Under the pieces are notes generated by a model. That model did no database searches. It was not told the origin of the DNA and saw only the letters and a program-made list of their open reading frames with translations. Shown here piece after piece: positions 17,349-25,310 of a stretch of DNA of 32,564 nt. The position numbers and the translations under genes were made by a program. The stretch is from positions 1-32,564 of the forward strand of contig JAGXHC010000160.1 in assembly GCA_024636405.1 (NCBI GenBank). Reading direction: 5' to 3'. The DNA comes from Sulfitobacter sp. GTDB lineage: Bacteria; Pseudomonadota; Alphaproteobacteria; Rhodobacterales; Rhodobacteraceae. Positions within the stretch are counted from its first letter, which is position 1, and every line of letters begins with the position of its first letter.

Positions 17349-17378
17349 CCTCCGGTGGGGATTTAGATCCATTTGGAA
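17349..17378 (-). repeat. 30-bp interspersed element, copy 2
   Basis: The minus strand reads TTCCAAATGG at one end and CCGGAGG at the other, matching the element at 7686-7715 at 27 of 30 bases. It lies in the 59-bp gap between convergent genes, beginning 4 bases after the NlpC/P60 stop on the minus strand. A run of A then T (AAAAAATTTTT) flanks it at 17335-17346. It could act in 3'-end formation here, but copy 1 is not at a 3' end. Confidence 0.75.
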
Positions 17379-17382
17379 GATG

Positions 17383-18168
17383 TCAGCGGATGTCGAGACG
17401 AAGGTGTGCAGTTAGCTTGCCATCTCCCGCAGCGGCGATCCGTGCCAAAGCAGCGGCGATGTTTTCAGTGGTGACCGCCATCGCATGGGCATTGGCGTGA
17501 ATCATATTGTCAGGTCCGGTGACCAGGGCGACATGACCTTTCCAGAACAGCAGATCATTGCGCTGGAAGTCGCCGGACCGCGCTGGGGCCCCCAAGTTCT
17601 GCTGCTGGTCGCTGTCGCCGGGACAAGGTATGCCGCAGGCCAGCAGGGCCGCTTGAACCAATCCAGAGCAATCAATGCCCAACCGGCTATTGCCGCCCCA
17701 CAGATAGGGGGTGCCGATGAACAGATGGGCAATTTTGGCAGGATCGGTGGCGTGTTCGCCGATCGGTGCAATATGCGCTGCCGGGATGAAACCTGCGGCG
17801 GTCTGTGTGAATGAACCCGACCGTGCTGTCACCGCCAGCTTGCTGCCGAAACTGAGGCTTAGCTGGTCCGGCGATTTGATATCCGCACGCTGGTATGCAT
17901 GTGTCGCGGGGGCGATGACCTTGTGTGTAGCCGTCACAGCGGTGCCAAGCATACTGGATTTGACGTGGCCGCAATAGCCGTCCTTTTCAGACTGCACATA
18001 AGCCCAGCCCCGGTCGCTGCCCAGTATCGTCACGCTGTCGCCATAAAGAAGTTGGCGATCACGGGCGCCGTCAGGCTGGCGGCACAGATCCGTGACGGGC
18101 ACCATGACCTGTGCTGCCGTTTTGCCTGTAACGCGTGCAGGGTCAGGTGTCTGACGGGGGTCGCTCAT
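17383..18168 (-). CDS. NlpC/P60 family peptidoglycan hydrolase with SH3-like domains
   Basis: A 261-residue protein with SH3-like segments (about residues 20-130), then an NlpC/P60 cysteine peptidase domain. The catalytic Cys167 sits in GIDCSGLVQ, His212 in KGHVALVTG and a third polar residue, His224, in MIHANAHAM. The family cuts D-glutamyl–diaminopimelate bonds in muropeptides. No signal peptide is visible at the N-terminus (MSDPRQTPDPARV), which favours cytoplasmic recycling of wall peptides over attack on the intact wall; that is inference. Its start overlaps the aminopeptidase stop (ATGA), a logical pairing for peptide breakdown. Confidence 0.92.
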   Translation of the reverse strand: MSDPRQTPDPARVTGKTAAQVMVPVTDLCRQPDGARDRQLLYGDSVTILGSDRGWAYVQSEKDGYCGHVKSSMLGTAVTATHKVIAPATHAYQRADIKSPDQLSLSFGSKLAVTARSGSFTQTAAGFIPAAHIAPIGEHATDPAKIAHLFIGTPYLWGGNSRLGIDCSGLVQAALLACGIPCPGDSDQQQNLGAPARSGDFQRNDLLFWKGHVALVTGPDNMIHANAHAMAVTTENIAAALARIAAAGDGKLTAHLRLDIR

Positions 18169-19547
18169 ATCTTTAACAGCGGTGTCAGCGCGGCATAAAT
18201 CGCGCGCGTGCCTTGGCCAACACCGCCTTTGGGTCTGGCGGGCGCGTCGTTTGGTTGCCAGCCATAAATATCGAAATGCGCGTAGCGGCTTTCGGTGACA
18301 AAGCGGCGCAAGAACAGCGCTGCGGTGATGCAGCCACCAAAGCCGCCCTTTGGTGCATTATCCAGATCGGCGATGCCGGGTTCGATCATCGCCTCATAGG
18401 GCGTATGAAAAGGCATCCGCCAGACTGGATCGGCCTGCGCGGTCGCCGCATCTTCAAGCGCGCGCACAAAGTCGGGATCGTCGCTGAAATAGGGGGCAAG
18501 GTCAGGCCCGACTGCCACACGCGCGGCCCCGGTCAGCGTCGCCATCGAGATGATCTGATCAGGGTGGTCTTCGTCAGCCAGCGCGAGCGCGTCGGCCAGC
18601 ACCAGCCGACCTTCGGCGTCTGTATTGTTGATCTCTACCGTCAGCCCCTTGCGGGAGGTCAGAATATCCTGCGGGCGGAATGCGTTTGCAGAAACTGCGT
18701 TTTCCACCGCCGGTATCAGCACGCGCAGGCGAACTTTCAGTCCGGTGGCCATGATCATATGCGCAAGTCCCAACACTGCAGCGGCACCGCCCATATCCTT
18801 CTTCATCAGCCCCATGGAGGCCGCCGGTTTGAGATCCAGCCCGCCCGTGTCGAAACACACGCCTTTGCCAACCAACGTCAGGCTTGGCCCGGCATCGCCC
18901 CATGTCATGTCGATCAGACGCGGCGCACGGTCAGAGGCACGGCCGACGGCGTGAATCATTGGAAGGTTCTGCGCCAGCAGATCGTCACCCGTGGTTACGC
19001 TGATCGCTGCGCCATGTTGCGTGGCCAAATCGCGCGCGGCCTGTTCCAGTTCTGCCGGTCCCATATCGGAGGCCGGTGTGTTGATCAGATCCCGTGTGAG
19101 CATTTCTGCGGTGGCAATCGCGGTCACATGATCGGCGTCGATCCCGTCAGGGGCCACAAGTTCTGCCAACAAGGCAGGTTGCGTGTGATACCGGTCAAAG
19201 CTGTAGCCGGCAAGCAACCAGCCAAGCGCTTCTGTTGCATGCTGCGCTTCGGGCAAGCCGCCGACGATGCGATAACTGCCCTTGGGCAATTTCGCGGCCG
19301 CAGCGGCCAGATGGAACCGACCCCGCGCACGGGATTGTTCAGTCCCGTATCCCGCCACCGCCAATGCGGGCCGCCCGTCAGCGTCCGGCACAACAAGCGC
19401 TTGTCCTATCGCCCCGGTAAAACCATTCGCATTGACCCAATTCTGCACCCGTTCCGGTTGGTCTTTTGTCCAGTCGTCTATGGCGCTTTCGGCCAGTACG
19501 TGCAGCGGAATGGATGGGTCAGGGCGTTCAGCGAAACAGCGGGACAT
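18165..19547 (-). CDS. Leucyl aminopeptidase family (M17) metallopeptidase
   Basis: A 460-residue M17 aminopeptidase removing N-terminal residues from peptides in the cytoplasm. The metal and catalytic residues are all visible: Lys228 and Asp233 in GKGVCFDTGGLDLKP, Asp251 in MKKDMGG, and Asp310, Glu312 and Arg314 in the signature NTDAEGRL. The ATG at 19547 follows AAAGG seven bases upstream; the longer open frame before it has no family similarity. Length is slightly below E. coli PepA (about 500), mainly from a shorter N-terminal domain. It is coupled to the NlpC/P60 hydrolase gene downstream. Confidence 0.93.
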   Translation of the reverse strand: MSRCFAERPDPSIPLHVLAESAIDDWTKDQPERVQNWVNANGFTGAIGQALVVPDADGRPALAVAGYGTEQSRARGRFHLAAAAAKLPKGSYRIVGGLPEAQHATEALGWLLAGYSFDRYHTQPALLAELVAPDGIDADHVTAIATAEMLTRDLINTPASDMGPAELEQAARDLATQHGAAISVTTGDDLLAQNLPMIHAVGRASDRAPRLIDMTWGDAGPSLTLVGKGVCFDTGGLDLKPAASMGLMKKDMGGAAAVLGLAHMIMATGLKVRLRVLIPAVENAVSANAFRPQDILTSRKGLTVEINNTDAEGRLVLADALALADEDHPDQIISMATLTGAARVAVGPDLAPYFSDDPDFVRALEDAATAQADPVWRMPFHTPYEAMIEPGIADLDNAPKGGFGGCITAALFLRRFVTESRYAHFDIYGWQPNDAPARPKGGVGQGTRAIYAALTPLLKI

Positions 19548-19611
19548 GCGCGGCCTTTCAGACAGATAATTATGCCCGCAGACTAGCCGTTCCTGCGGTG
19601 CCCGCAAGCGT

Positions 19612-19995
19612 TCAGATGGTGATGTCCTGCAGGTCCCAGATCGCGGTAAGAGAGCGTTCACCGATGCGAATGAGGCGAGACAGCGTAGAGGCCACGGCGA
19701 CGTAGTTGCCCTCGTCAATGCAGCGTGTCACATCGCTTGCCACCTGCGACAGCATATGCATGCCGACCTGATCGGCAATGGCAATGAGCGAGCGCGTGTT
19801 CTTGCGAAGGTCCGGCCAGTTCAATTCACGGTGCAGCCGGTCGGAATGCGACAGCCGCAAGGCAAGTTCCTCCATCGCGCGGCACACGACATCCTCCGCC
19901 CCGGCTTCGCCGAGTTGCGAGTAAAGCGATCCCAGTCTTTCCTGGTCGACACTGACCGTTTCAGTCGGTCGAATCTGTAGAAGTTGCATGATCAT
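19612..19995 (-). CDS. Small helical protein resembling an HPt domain without the phospho-histidine
   Basis: A 127-residue soluble helical protein with alternate starts: ATG at 19995 touches the AAGGGTGA ribosome-binding site, so the ATG at 19989, eight bases after it, is likelier. The segment TRSLIAIADQVGMHMLSQVASDV followed by RCIDEGNYVAVASTLSRL has the spacing of a histidine phosphotransfer domain (AHxLKGxAxxxG), but the phospho-accepting His position holds Arg and the following Lys is Ile. It could be a non-signalling HPt relative that binds a kinase or regulator. It is divergent from carbonic anhydrase and precedes the aminopeptidase gene by 64 bp. The family is not recognised with certainty. 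Confidence 0.7.
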   Translation of the reverse strand: MIMQLLQIRPTETVSVDQERLGSLYSQLGEAGAEDVVCRAMEELALRLSHSDRLHRELNWPDLRKNTRSLIAIADQVGMHMLSQVASDVTRCIDEGNYVAVASTLSRLIRIGERSLTAIWDLQDITI

Positions 19996-20139
19996 TCACC
20001 CTTTTGACGGCCCCCACGGCACGGGTGCAATATGGCTACAACAGGTTCCCAAATGATTGAAGATCGCCTGCCTTTTCGCTCGAATTCTTGGGAAATTTGC
20101 GGTATCCGACGTACAGCTTGTAGCAAGAATGGGATCTTC

Positions 20140-20796
20140 ATGGACAACGCCAAACCTTTGCCAAAGTATCTGGTGCAACGCTATCAGGGCTGGAAGGCGA
20201 CCGGCTATGCCGAGAATGAGGCTTGGTATCGACGGCTTGCCAGTGATGGGCAACATCCGCGTGCGATGGTGATCTCGTGTTGTGACAGTCGGGTGCATGT
20301 GACGTCCATTTTTGGGGCGGATCAGGGCGAATTCTTTATCCATCGCAACGTAGCCAATCTGGTGCCGCCCTATGAATTGGGCGGCGGCGGCGAGCAGCAC
20401 GGCACATCAGCGTCGGTTGAATATGCCGTGCGCGTGTTGAAAGTCGCGCATGTTATCGTGCTGGGGCATTCCAATTGCGGAGGTGTGACCGGCTGTATCG
20501 ACATGTGTCGTGGCCGCGCGCCCCAATTGGAAGCCAAGGACAGCTTTGTCGGGCGGTGGATCAACATGCTGCGGCCAAAGTATGATCTGGTGGCAGATAT
20601 TGACGATCCGGTCGAACAGCAGCGTCAGCTTGAGAAACATGCCGTGGTGACGTCGCTCGACAATCTGATGACCTTTCCGTTTATCGAGAAAGAGGTGATT
20701 TCGGGCGAGCTTTCGTTACATGGCCTCTGGACGGACATCGGCGAAGGTGGGTTGGAATATTACGATGCCAAATCGGATAAATTCCATCCGGTGTGA
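20140..20796 (+). CDS. Beta-class carbonic anhydrase
   Basis: This enzyme interconverts CO2 and bicarbonate, supplying bicarbonate for carboxylases. The 218-residue protein has the zinc ligands Cys47, His110 and Cys113 (ISCCDSRV and VLGHSNCGG) and the Asp49–Arg51 dyad of the beta class. The C-terminal LHGLWTDIGEGGLEYYD is also typical. The ATG at 20140 is preferred: it gives MDNAKPLPKYLVQRY, the normal family start, whereas the earlier in-frame ATG at 20032 would add 36 unlike residues. Only a weak ribosome-binding site (GGGA) precedes it. Confidence 0.95.
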   Translation: MDNAKPLPKYLVQRYQGWKATGYAENEAWYRRLASDGQHPRAMVISCCDSRVHVTSIFGADQGEFFIHRNVANLVPPYELGGGGEQHGTSASVEYAVRVLKVAHVIVLGHSNCGGVTGCIDMCRGRAPQLEAKDSFVGRWINMLRPKYDLVADIDDPVEQQRQLEKHAVVTSLDNLMTFPFIEKEVISGELSLHGLWTDIGEGGLEYYDAKSDKFHPV

Positions 20797-21073
20797 CCGG
20801 AAGATCCGCCGCGTCCGGATCAATCCGGCACCGAGCGATCAGGGTGCTGCGGGGTTGGAGGCTGACGCGTCAGTTGCTTCGATGTGTAACAGTTGGCCGG
20901 TCGCGGTGATTTCAATGGATTGAATTGGGGTTGATGAGAGTTTGCGACCTCGCGCTGGAAGCAGCGGATAGATTAGGCAAAAAGAGGCATTGAGCATTTG
21001 GATGCCCGATGCGGTACGGCGCAAAAAAAGGAGGCCGCCCGGCCTCCTTTTCAGCATGTTTGACCTGTGGACC
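20797..21073. other. Longest intergenic region (277 bp)
   Basis: Between carbonic anhydrase and asd, which converge. It holds the asd terminator near its right end (21023-21051) and a weak hairpin at 20803-20821. Open frames here lack ribosome-binding sites and family similarity, so no gene is called. Confidence 0.6.
21023..21051 (-). terminator. Rho-independent terminator of asd
   Basis: A perfect 11-bp stem (21026-21036 with 21041-21051) around a 4-base loop. Read on the minus strand it ends in a run of seven T, 23 bp beyond the asd stop codon. Confidence 0.92.
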
Positions 21074-22096
21074 TCAGCCCTTCTTGAGAACCTCACGGCC
21101 CAGCAATTCCGCAATCTGCACAGCATTAAGCGCGGCACCTTTGCGCAGATTGTCTGAAACGCACCATAGGTTCAGGCCGTTGTCGATCGTGCTGTCTTGA
21201 CGAATGCGACTGACAAAGGTCGCGAAATCACCCGCACATTCCACCGGCGTGACGTATCCGCCGTCCTCACGCTTGTCGATGACCATGACGCCGGGGGATT
21301 CGCGCAGAATGTCGCGCGCCTCGTTTTCGTCCAGATGGTCCTCAAATTCGATGTTGATCGATTCGGCGTGGCCGACAAATACCGGCACCCGCACACAGGT
21401 GGCCGTCACCTTGATTGATGGGTCGACGATCTTCTTCGTCTCTACCATCATTTTCCATTCTTCCCTGGTTTCGCCGCTGTCCATGAAGGCGTCGATATGC
21501 GGGATCACGTTAAAGGCGATCTGCTTGGTAAACTTGCGCGGTGGCTTGTTGTCTGTTGGATTGTAGATTGATTTGGTCTGATCCCAAAGTTCATCCATGC
21601 CTTCTTTGCCAGCGCCTGATACAGATTGATACGTGCTGACCACGACCCGTTTGATCGTGGCGCGGTCATGCAATGGCTTGAGCACAACGACCATTTGCGC
21701 GGTCGAACAGTTCGGGTTGGCGATGATGTTTTTCTTGGCGTAGCGGTGGATCGCCTGTGGGTTCACCTCTGGCACGATCAGTGGGATGTCGGCGTCGTAG
21801 CGGTACAGCGACGAGTTATCGATCACTACACAGCCCGCCTTGGCGGCGCGCGGCGCGTACTGCTTCGTGGCCTCGGACCCGACGGCAAACAACGCCATGT
21901 CCCAGCCGGTGAAATCGAACGCATCCAGATCCTTCGTCTTGAGCGTTCTGTCGCCAAAGCTGACTTCTGTGCCCATGGATTTGCGGCTGGCCAAGGCCAC
22001 GATTTCGTCCACGGGAAACTGGCGTTCGGCCAGAATGTTCAGCATTTCGCGGCCCACATTGCCTGTGGCGCCCACGACGGCGACGCGATAACCCAT
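21074..22096 (-). CDS. asd: Aspartate-semialdehyde dehydrogenase
   Basis: Asd reduces aspartyl phosphate to aspartate semialdehyde with NADPH, the branch point to lysine, diaminopimelate, threonine and methionine. The 340-residue protein starts with the nucleotide-binding VAVVGATGNVGREML, has the catalytic Cys130 in ANPNCSTAQM, the STYQSVSGAGKEGMDEL loop, and ATCVRVPVFVGHAESI near the active-site His. Length matches the family. It is 88 bp downstream of the MFS gene on the same strand and has its own terminator. Confidence 0.97.
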   Translation of the reverse strand: MGYRVAVVGATGNVGREMLNILAERQFPVDEIVALASRKSMGTEVSFGDRTLKTKDLDAFDFTGWDMALFAVGSEATKQYAPRAAKAGCVVIDNSSLYRYDADIPLIVPEVNPQAIHRYAKKNIIANPNCSTAQMVVVLKPLHDRATIKRVVVSTYQSVSGAGKEGMDELWDQTKSIYNPTDNKPPRKFTKQIAFNVIPHIDAFMDSGETREEWKMMVETKKIVDPSIKVTATCVRVPVFVGHAESINIEFEDHLDENEARDILRESPGVMVIDKREDGGYVTPVECAGDFATFVSRIRQDSTIDNGLNLWCVSDNLRKGAALNAVQIAELLGREVLKKG

Positions 22097-22184
22097 CTGA
22101 TTACTCCAGTTTGATATGTGATGGTCGTTGCCCTTTAGCGCGCTTGCGGCACGAGGGGAAGGGCATCCGGGAAGGGACGCGTTG

Positions 22185-23360
22185 TCAGTCCGCGTTCGGT
22201 CGACTGAACAGATAGATCAGAAGCCCCGCAGCCAGACAGGCGGCAAAAAGCATGAAGACCGCGACATAGGGTGCGGAGACCACCTGCGCAGGGGCGAGGC
22301 CGGCATATACCCGGCCGGTGGCGAATTGCAGGATGCCCACCCCACCGATGGAGAACAGGTTAAGCATCGTGACCCCCCGGCCGATCAGATGGGGCGGCAA
22401 AAAGCTGCGGCCATGGGCCATGATGACGGGATATGCGGCGCCGAAAAACCCAATGGCGCACATCATGGCAATCGACAGGACCATAGCCTGCGCGGGCAGC
22501 ATGATCAGCACCAGCGCCGACGTCAGGGTGATGGCGCTGCCACCGGCGATCAGCCATTTGCGTGCACCCAGCACACGGTCGAGCGGGCCGTAGGACAATG
22601 TCCCGGCAATCATGGCGACCCCCATCAATAATGTCGCCCGGCCAATAGTGCCCGTGTCCGCGCCAAAAACCTCGGACAGGTAGGGCCCAATCCAAAGACC
22701 GCGTATTGCCCCTGGCATGGCATAGTTTGCGGCCATGAGCGGAAAGATAAACCAAAGCGCGCGGATCTTGAACAATTCTGCAAGCGATCCCTTGCGTTCG
22801 CCGTCAACCTTGGCGGGGTCATTGACCAGTATCAGAATGCCCGCCGCAACCAGCGCTGACGTTCCGGAAAGACCCCACAGGGCCGCGCGCCAGCCAATCG
22901 TTTCGGCTGCCAGAGCCATGGGGTACGAAGCAACGAGATTTCCCAGACTGCCCAAACCCACCATGACAGAGGCCAACACGGCAAATTGCGCCGCCGGATA
23001 TTCGCGCGCAAATATATAATAGGACGCCATCAGCACCGGGGCACAGCCGAACCCGATCAGCGTCATGCCAATGTTGATATAGATCGGCGATGTCGCCATC
23101 GCAAACACCGCGGCACCGCCACCGCCACCGATCAGCAACAGCCACGCCGCAGTTCGGCGAGGACCGATGGTATCAAGCGCCGAGCCAATCGGGATTTGCA
23201 TTGCAGCGAATGACAGAAACCAAAGCCCGGATGCAAAAGCAAGGTTATCCGGCGTCGCGCCGATATCGGCCCCCAGCGCAGGGGCCAGCACCGCCAGAAA
23301 AGCGCGAAAAAACTGACTGAGCACATAGGCCAGTCCAAGAACAACAATTCCCGCGCTCAT
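22185..23360 (-). CDS. MFS transporter
   Basis: A 391-residue, about twelve-helix major facilitator protein. The first loop region QIPIGSALDTIGPRRTAA corresponds to MFS motif A. The cargo cannot be read from sequence. Its ATG overlaps the stop of the HpcH/HpaI aldolase gene by four bases, so it probably imports or exports the aldolase's substrate or product, for example a hydroxy- or keto-acid; this is inferred from context only. Confidence 0.88.
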   Translation of the reverse strand: MSAGIVVLGLAYVLSQFFRAFLAVLAPALGADIGATPDNLAFASGLWFLSFAAMQIPIGSALDTIGPRRTAAWLLLIGGGGGAAVFAMATSPIYINIGMTLIGFGCAPVLMASYYIFAREYPAAQFAVLASVMVGLGSLGNLVASYPMALAAETIGWRAALWGLSGTSALVAAGILILVNDPAKVDGERKGSLAELFKIRALWFIFPLMAANYAMPGAIRGLWIGPYLSEVFGADTGTIGRATLLMGVAMIAGTLSYGPLDRVLGARKWLIAGGSAITLTSALVLIMLPAQAMVLSIAMMCAIGFFGAAYPVIMAHGRSFLPPHLIGRGVTMLNLFSIGGVGILQFATGRVYAGLAPAQVVSAPYVAVFMLFAACLAAGLLIYLFSRPNAD

Positions 23361-24133
23361 TTGGTCTGCCCCCGCCAGCGTTTCGCCGACCCGCGCGCGG
23401 CCCCCGCCAAAAGCAGCACATCAGCCCCGACAGCGACAAAACGCGCCCCGGCTTCCAGCGCCGCCTGCGTCATTTCATCCTGCGTTGACAGAATTCCGGC
23501 TGCTTTGCCGCTTGCCTTGATGCGGCGCAGGGCGTCCATGATTGCGTCCTGTACAGGTGCCGCACTCAGATCACCCATATGACCCATGTCCGCGGCCAGG
23601 TCGGAAGGCCCGATGAACACACCATCGATGCCGTCAAGGGTCAGGATCTCATCCAATGCGCCAAGCCCGGCCCGGCTTTCGATCTGTATCAGCAGGCAAA
23701 TCTGTGCGTCCGCTGTGGTGCCGTAGTCCGCGATTTCGGCGAAGCGGGACGCGCGCGTCAACGCATGGCCAACGCCGCGATCACCGTGCGGCGGATACCG
23801 TATATCGCGCACCAGTTGGCGCGCGTGTTCAGCGCTGTCCACCATCGGCACCAGCACCGTCTGTGCCCCCGCATCCAGCACCTTCTTCATGATCCATGTC
23901 TCGCCCACGGGCAGACGGACAACGGCGTGACTGGGGCTGCTTTCAAGAACCTGCAACTGCGACAGGATCGACCGCAAATCGCTCGGCCCATGTTCGCCGT
24001 CGATCACCAACCAGTCGAACCCTGCGGTCCCCATCAATTCCGCGCTGAACGCATCGGCCAGCCCCAACCAGCAGCCAAACAGTGTTTCGCCCTCACGCAG
24101 GGCTTTCTTGAAGGTATTGATGGGGGCAGGCAT
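23357..24133 (-). CDS. HpcH/HpaI-family aldolase
   Basis: A class II pyruvate aldolase of the HpcH/HpaI family (4-hydroxy-2-oxoheptanedioate aldolase and related 2-keto-3-deoxy acid aldolases), cleaving hydroxy-keto acids to pyruvate and an aldehyde. The 258-residue protein has the catalytic/metal-site sequence VIDGEHGPSD (Glu47, His48), LIQIESRAGL with the metal-ligand Glu and GVFIGPSDLAADMGH with the ligand Asp. The ATG at 24133 (MPAPINTFKKAL) follows AAGGA and gives normal length. It is the first gene of a unit with the MFS carrier (ATGA overlap). The exact substrate is unknown. Confidence 0.92.
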   Translation of the reverse strand: MPAPINTFKKALREGETLFGCWLGLADAFSAELMGTAGFDWLVIDGEHGPSDLRSILSQLQVLESSPSHAVVRLPVGETWIMKKVLDAGAQTVLVPMVDSAEHARQLVRDIRYPPHGDRGVGHALTRASRFAEIADYGTTADAQICLLIQIESRAGLGALDEILTLDGIDGVFIGPSDLAADMGHMGDLSAAPVQDAIMDALRRIKASGKAAGILSTQDEMTQAALEAGARFVAVGADVLLLAGAARGSAKRWRGQTK

Positions 24134-24147
24134 GCGGGTAATCCTTG

Positions 24148-24162
24148 GCCAGAAATTCTGGC
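24148..24162. promoter_or_regulatory. Inverted repeat upstream of the aldolase–MFS unit
   Basis: GCCAGAAATTCTGGC has perfect 7-bp arms around one base. It lies 15 bp before the aldolase start, directly before its ribosome-binding site, so it may be an operator or a leader hairpin. No regulator is encoded next to it. Confidence 0.4.
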
Positions 24163-24210
24163 GCACCCTAGACACGCAAAGCAGTCTTTGACCAGAGGCC
24201 AGGGACGCGA

Positions 24211-24915
24211 TCAGATCACCTTGATCACATCCTTGTCGATCGCAAGCATGTAACCGCGCCGTGCGATATTCTTGACCAGCAACTCGGATACGATCTGATT
24301 GCCCAGCGTGTCGCGCAGGCGTTTGATCCGTGTGGCACCGGCGGCTTCGTCGCAGTCAGACGCATTGCGCCCCGATATCATGCCTTCGATCTCGGACCCG
24401 GACAATACATCGTCGTCCATCCGCGCCTCTGCCAGCACGGACATGGTTTCCATCGCGGCAGCGGTCAGTTTGAAACCGAGATTATTAAGATAGACGGTGT
24501 TCTCTTCGCGGCTGATCAGCAGGGAATTGACCTGTATGCCGACCCGTTCAATCTGGGCCATGCGCCGGTTGAAGTCGATCAGCATGACAAGGAACACCAA
24601 CGCGGCAATCAGCATGGCAGCGGCAAAGACCAGCAAAACGAAGATGACAACACGGTAGCCTGCCAGCGTTTCGGAAAATGCGGTGCCGGACTGCGCCAGA
24701 ATTTCAAGCAGCTTGATTTCCGCAGGCGTGGTCAGATCATCGTTTTCGATAAAGATGCGTTCGACCTGCGCGTTAAATCCGTTCGCATCGGGCAGCGCCC
24801 AGAACAGCAGCATCGCGCCAATCAGCAGGACGGCAACAACGGCAGCGATTCCGCCACCGACAAAACGACCACCAACGCGGCGCATGTCAGAAGCGGAGGA
24901 AATTTGGTCCTGCAC
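24211..24915 (-). CDS. Membrane-anchored winged-helix (OmpR/PhoB-type) protein
   Basis: A 234-residue protein starting at GTG 24915, chosen because AAAGGAAAG lies just upstream; ATGs at 24939 and 24885 are alternatives. There are two hydrophobic helices at about residues 18-41 and 89-113, with a loop of about 45 residues between them that should face the periplasm by the positive-inside rule. The C-terminal part, residues about 141-225, fits an OmpR-type winged helix: VYLNNLGFKLTAAAMETMSVLAE, then TRIKRLRDTLG, then NIARRGYML as the wing. This is the reverse order of ToxR/CadC, whose DNA-binding domain is N-terminal. It overlaps the preceding small secreted-protein gene by 29 bp. DNA binding is inferred, not shown. 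Confidence 0.75.
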   Translation of the reverse strand: MQDQISSASDMRRVGGRFVGGGIAAVVAVLLIGAMLLFWALPDANGFNAQVERIFIENDDLTTPAEIKLLEILAQSGTAFSETLAGYRVVIFVLLVFAAAMLIAALVFLVMLIDFNRRMAQIERVGIQVNSLLISREENTVYLNNLGFKLTAAAMETMSVLAEARMDDDVLSGSEIEGMISGRNASDCDEAAGATRIKRLRDTLGNQIVSELLVKNIARRGYMLAIDKDVIKVI

Positions 24916-25177
24916 TGTCTTTCCTTTGTAGCAACCCATCTTCACCAAAGACCGACAGCACATTCAGCAATGTCCAGCCATTGGCCGACAGCCGCGCCGC
25001 GAGCTCTGATGTCGCCGGTTCACGCTCGCACGCGCCGTTGATCTGCGCCACACCATAATGCAGGCGCAGTGGGTTGTCTTGCTTTGCCTTGTAATCGGCA
25101 TAGCAAGTCGCCGCCTGGGCCGGAACAGCAAGGCTGATCAGCGCGGCGGCCAGAAGTGAAAGAACATATTTTGTCAT
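24887..25177 (-). CDS. Small secreted cysteine-containing protein
   Basis: A 96-residue protein starting at ATG 25177, with a clear signal peptide (MTKYVLSLLAAALISLAVPAQA, cleavage near residue 22). The mature part of about 74 residues begins ATCYADYKAKQDNPLRLHYG and has two cysteines, Cys25 and Cys50, which could pair. It probably acts in the periplasm. I recognise it as a conserved hypothetical type in this bacterial group but know no function. The gene overlaps the membrane winged-helix gene by 29 bp, so the two are likely coupled. Confidence 0.78.
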   Translation of the reverse strand: MTKYVLSLLAAALISLAVPAQAATCYADYKAKQDNPLRLHYGVAQINGACEREPATSELAARLSANGWTLLNVLSVFGEDGLLQRKDSAGPNFLRF

Positions 25178-25203
25178 GGTTCTGTTGTGCGCCTTTGCGC
25201 GCC

Positions 25204-25216
25204 GATATTCAATATC
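25204..25216. promoter_or_regulatory. Inverted repeat upstream of the secreted-protein/winged-helix operon
   Basis: GATATTCAATATC, with perfect 6-bp arms around one base, lies 27 bp before the start codon at 25177. It is a candidate operator, possibly for the operon's own winged-helix product. Confidence 0.4.
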
Positions 25217-25310
25217 CAAGCGCTTTCACACCGCCTAACCGCGCCGCTATTGGATAACAATGCACTGATATTGCCTGTCCCGACCTCTCAGACCAGTTTG
25301 ATCCCCAGAG

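Noticed and set aside
18213..19586. 457-codon plus-strand open frame
   Set aside because: Antisense to the M17 aminopeptidase, whose metal-site residues are all visible.
20803..20821. Hairpin GATCCG...CGGATC after the carbonic anhydrase gene
   Set aside because: Short stem with no T-run after it; not called as a terminator.
20839..21138. 99-codon minus-strand open frame between carbonic anhydrase and asd
   Set aside because: It runs through the asd terminator and asd 3' end, has no ribosome-binding site and no similarity. A shorter frame inside it looks slightly protein-like but is unsupported.
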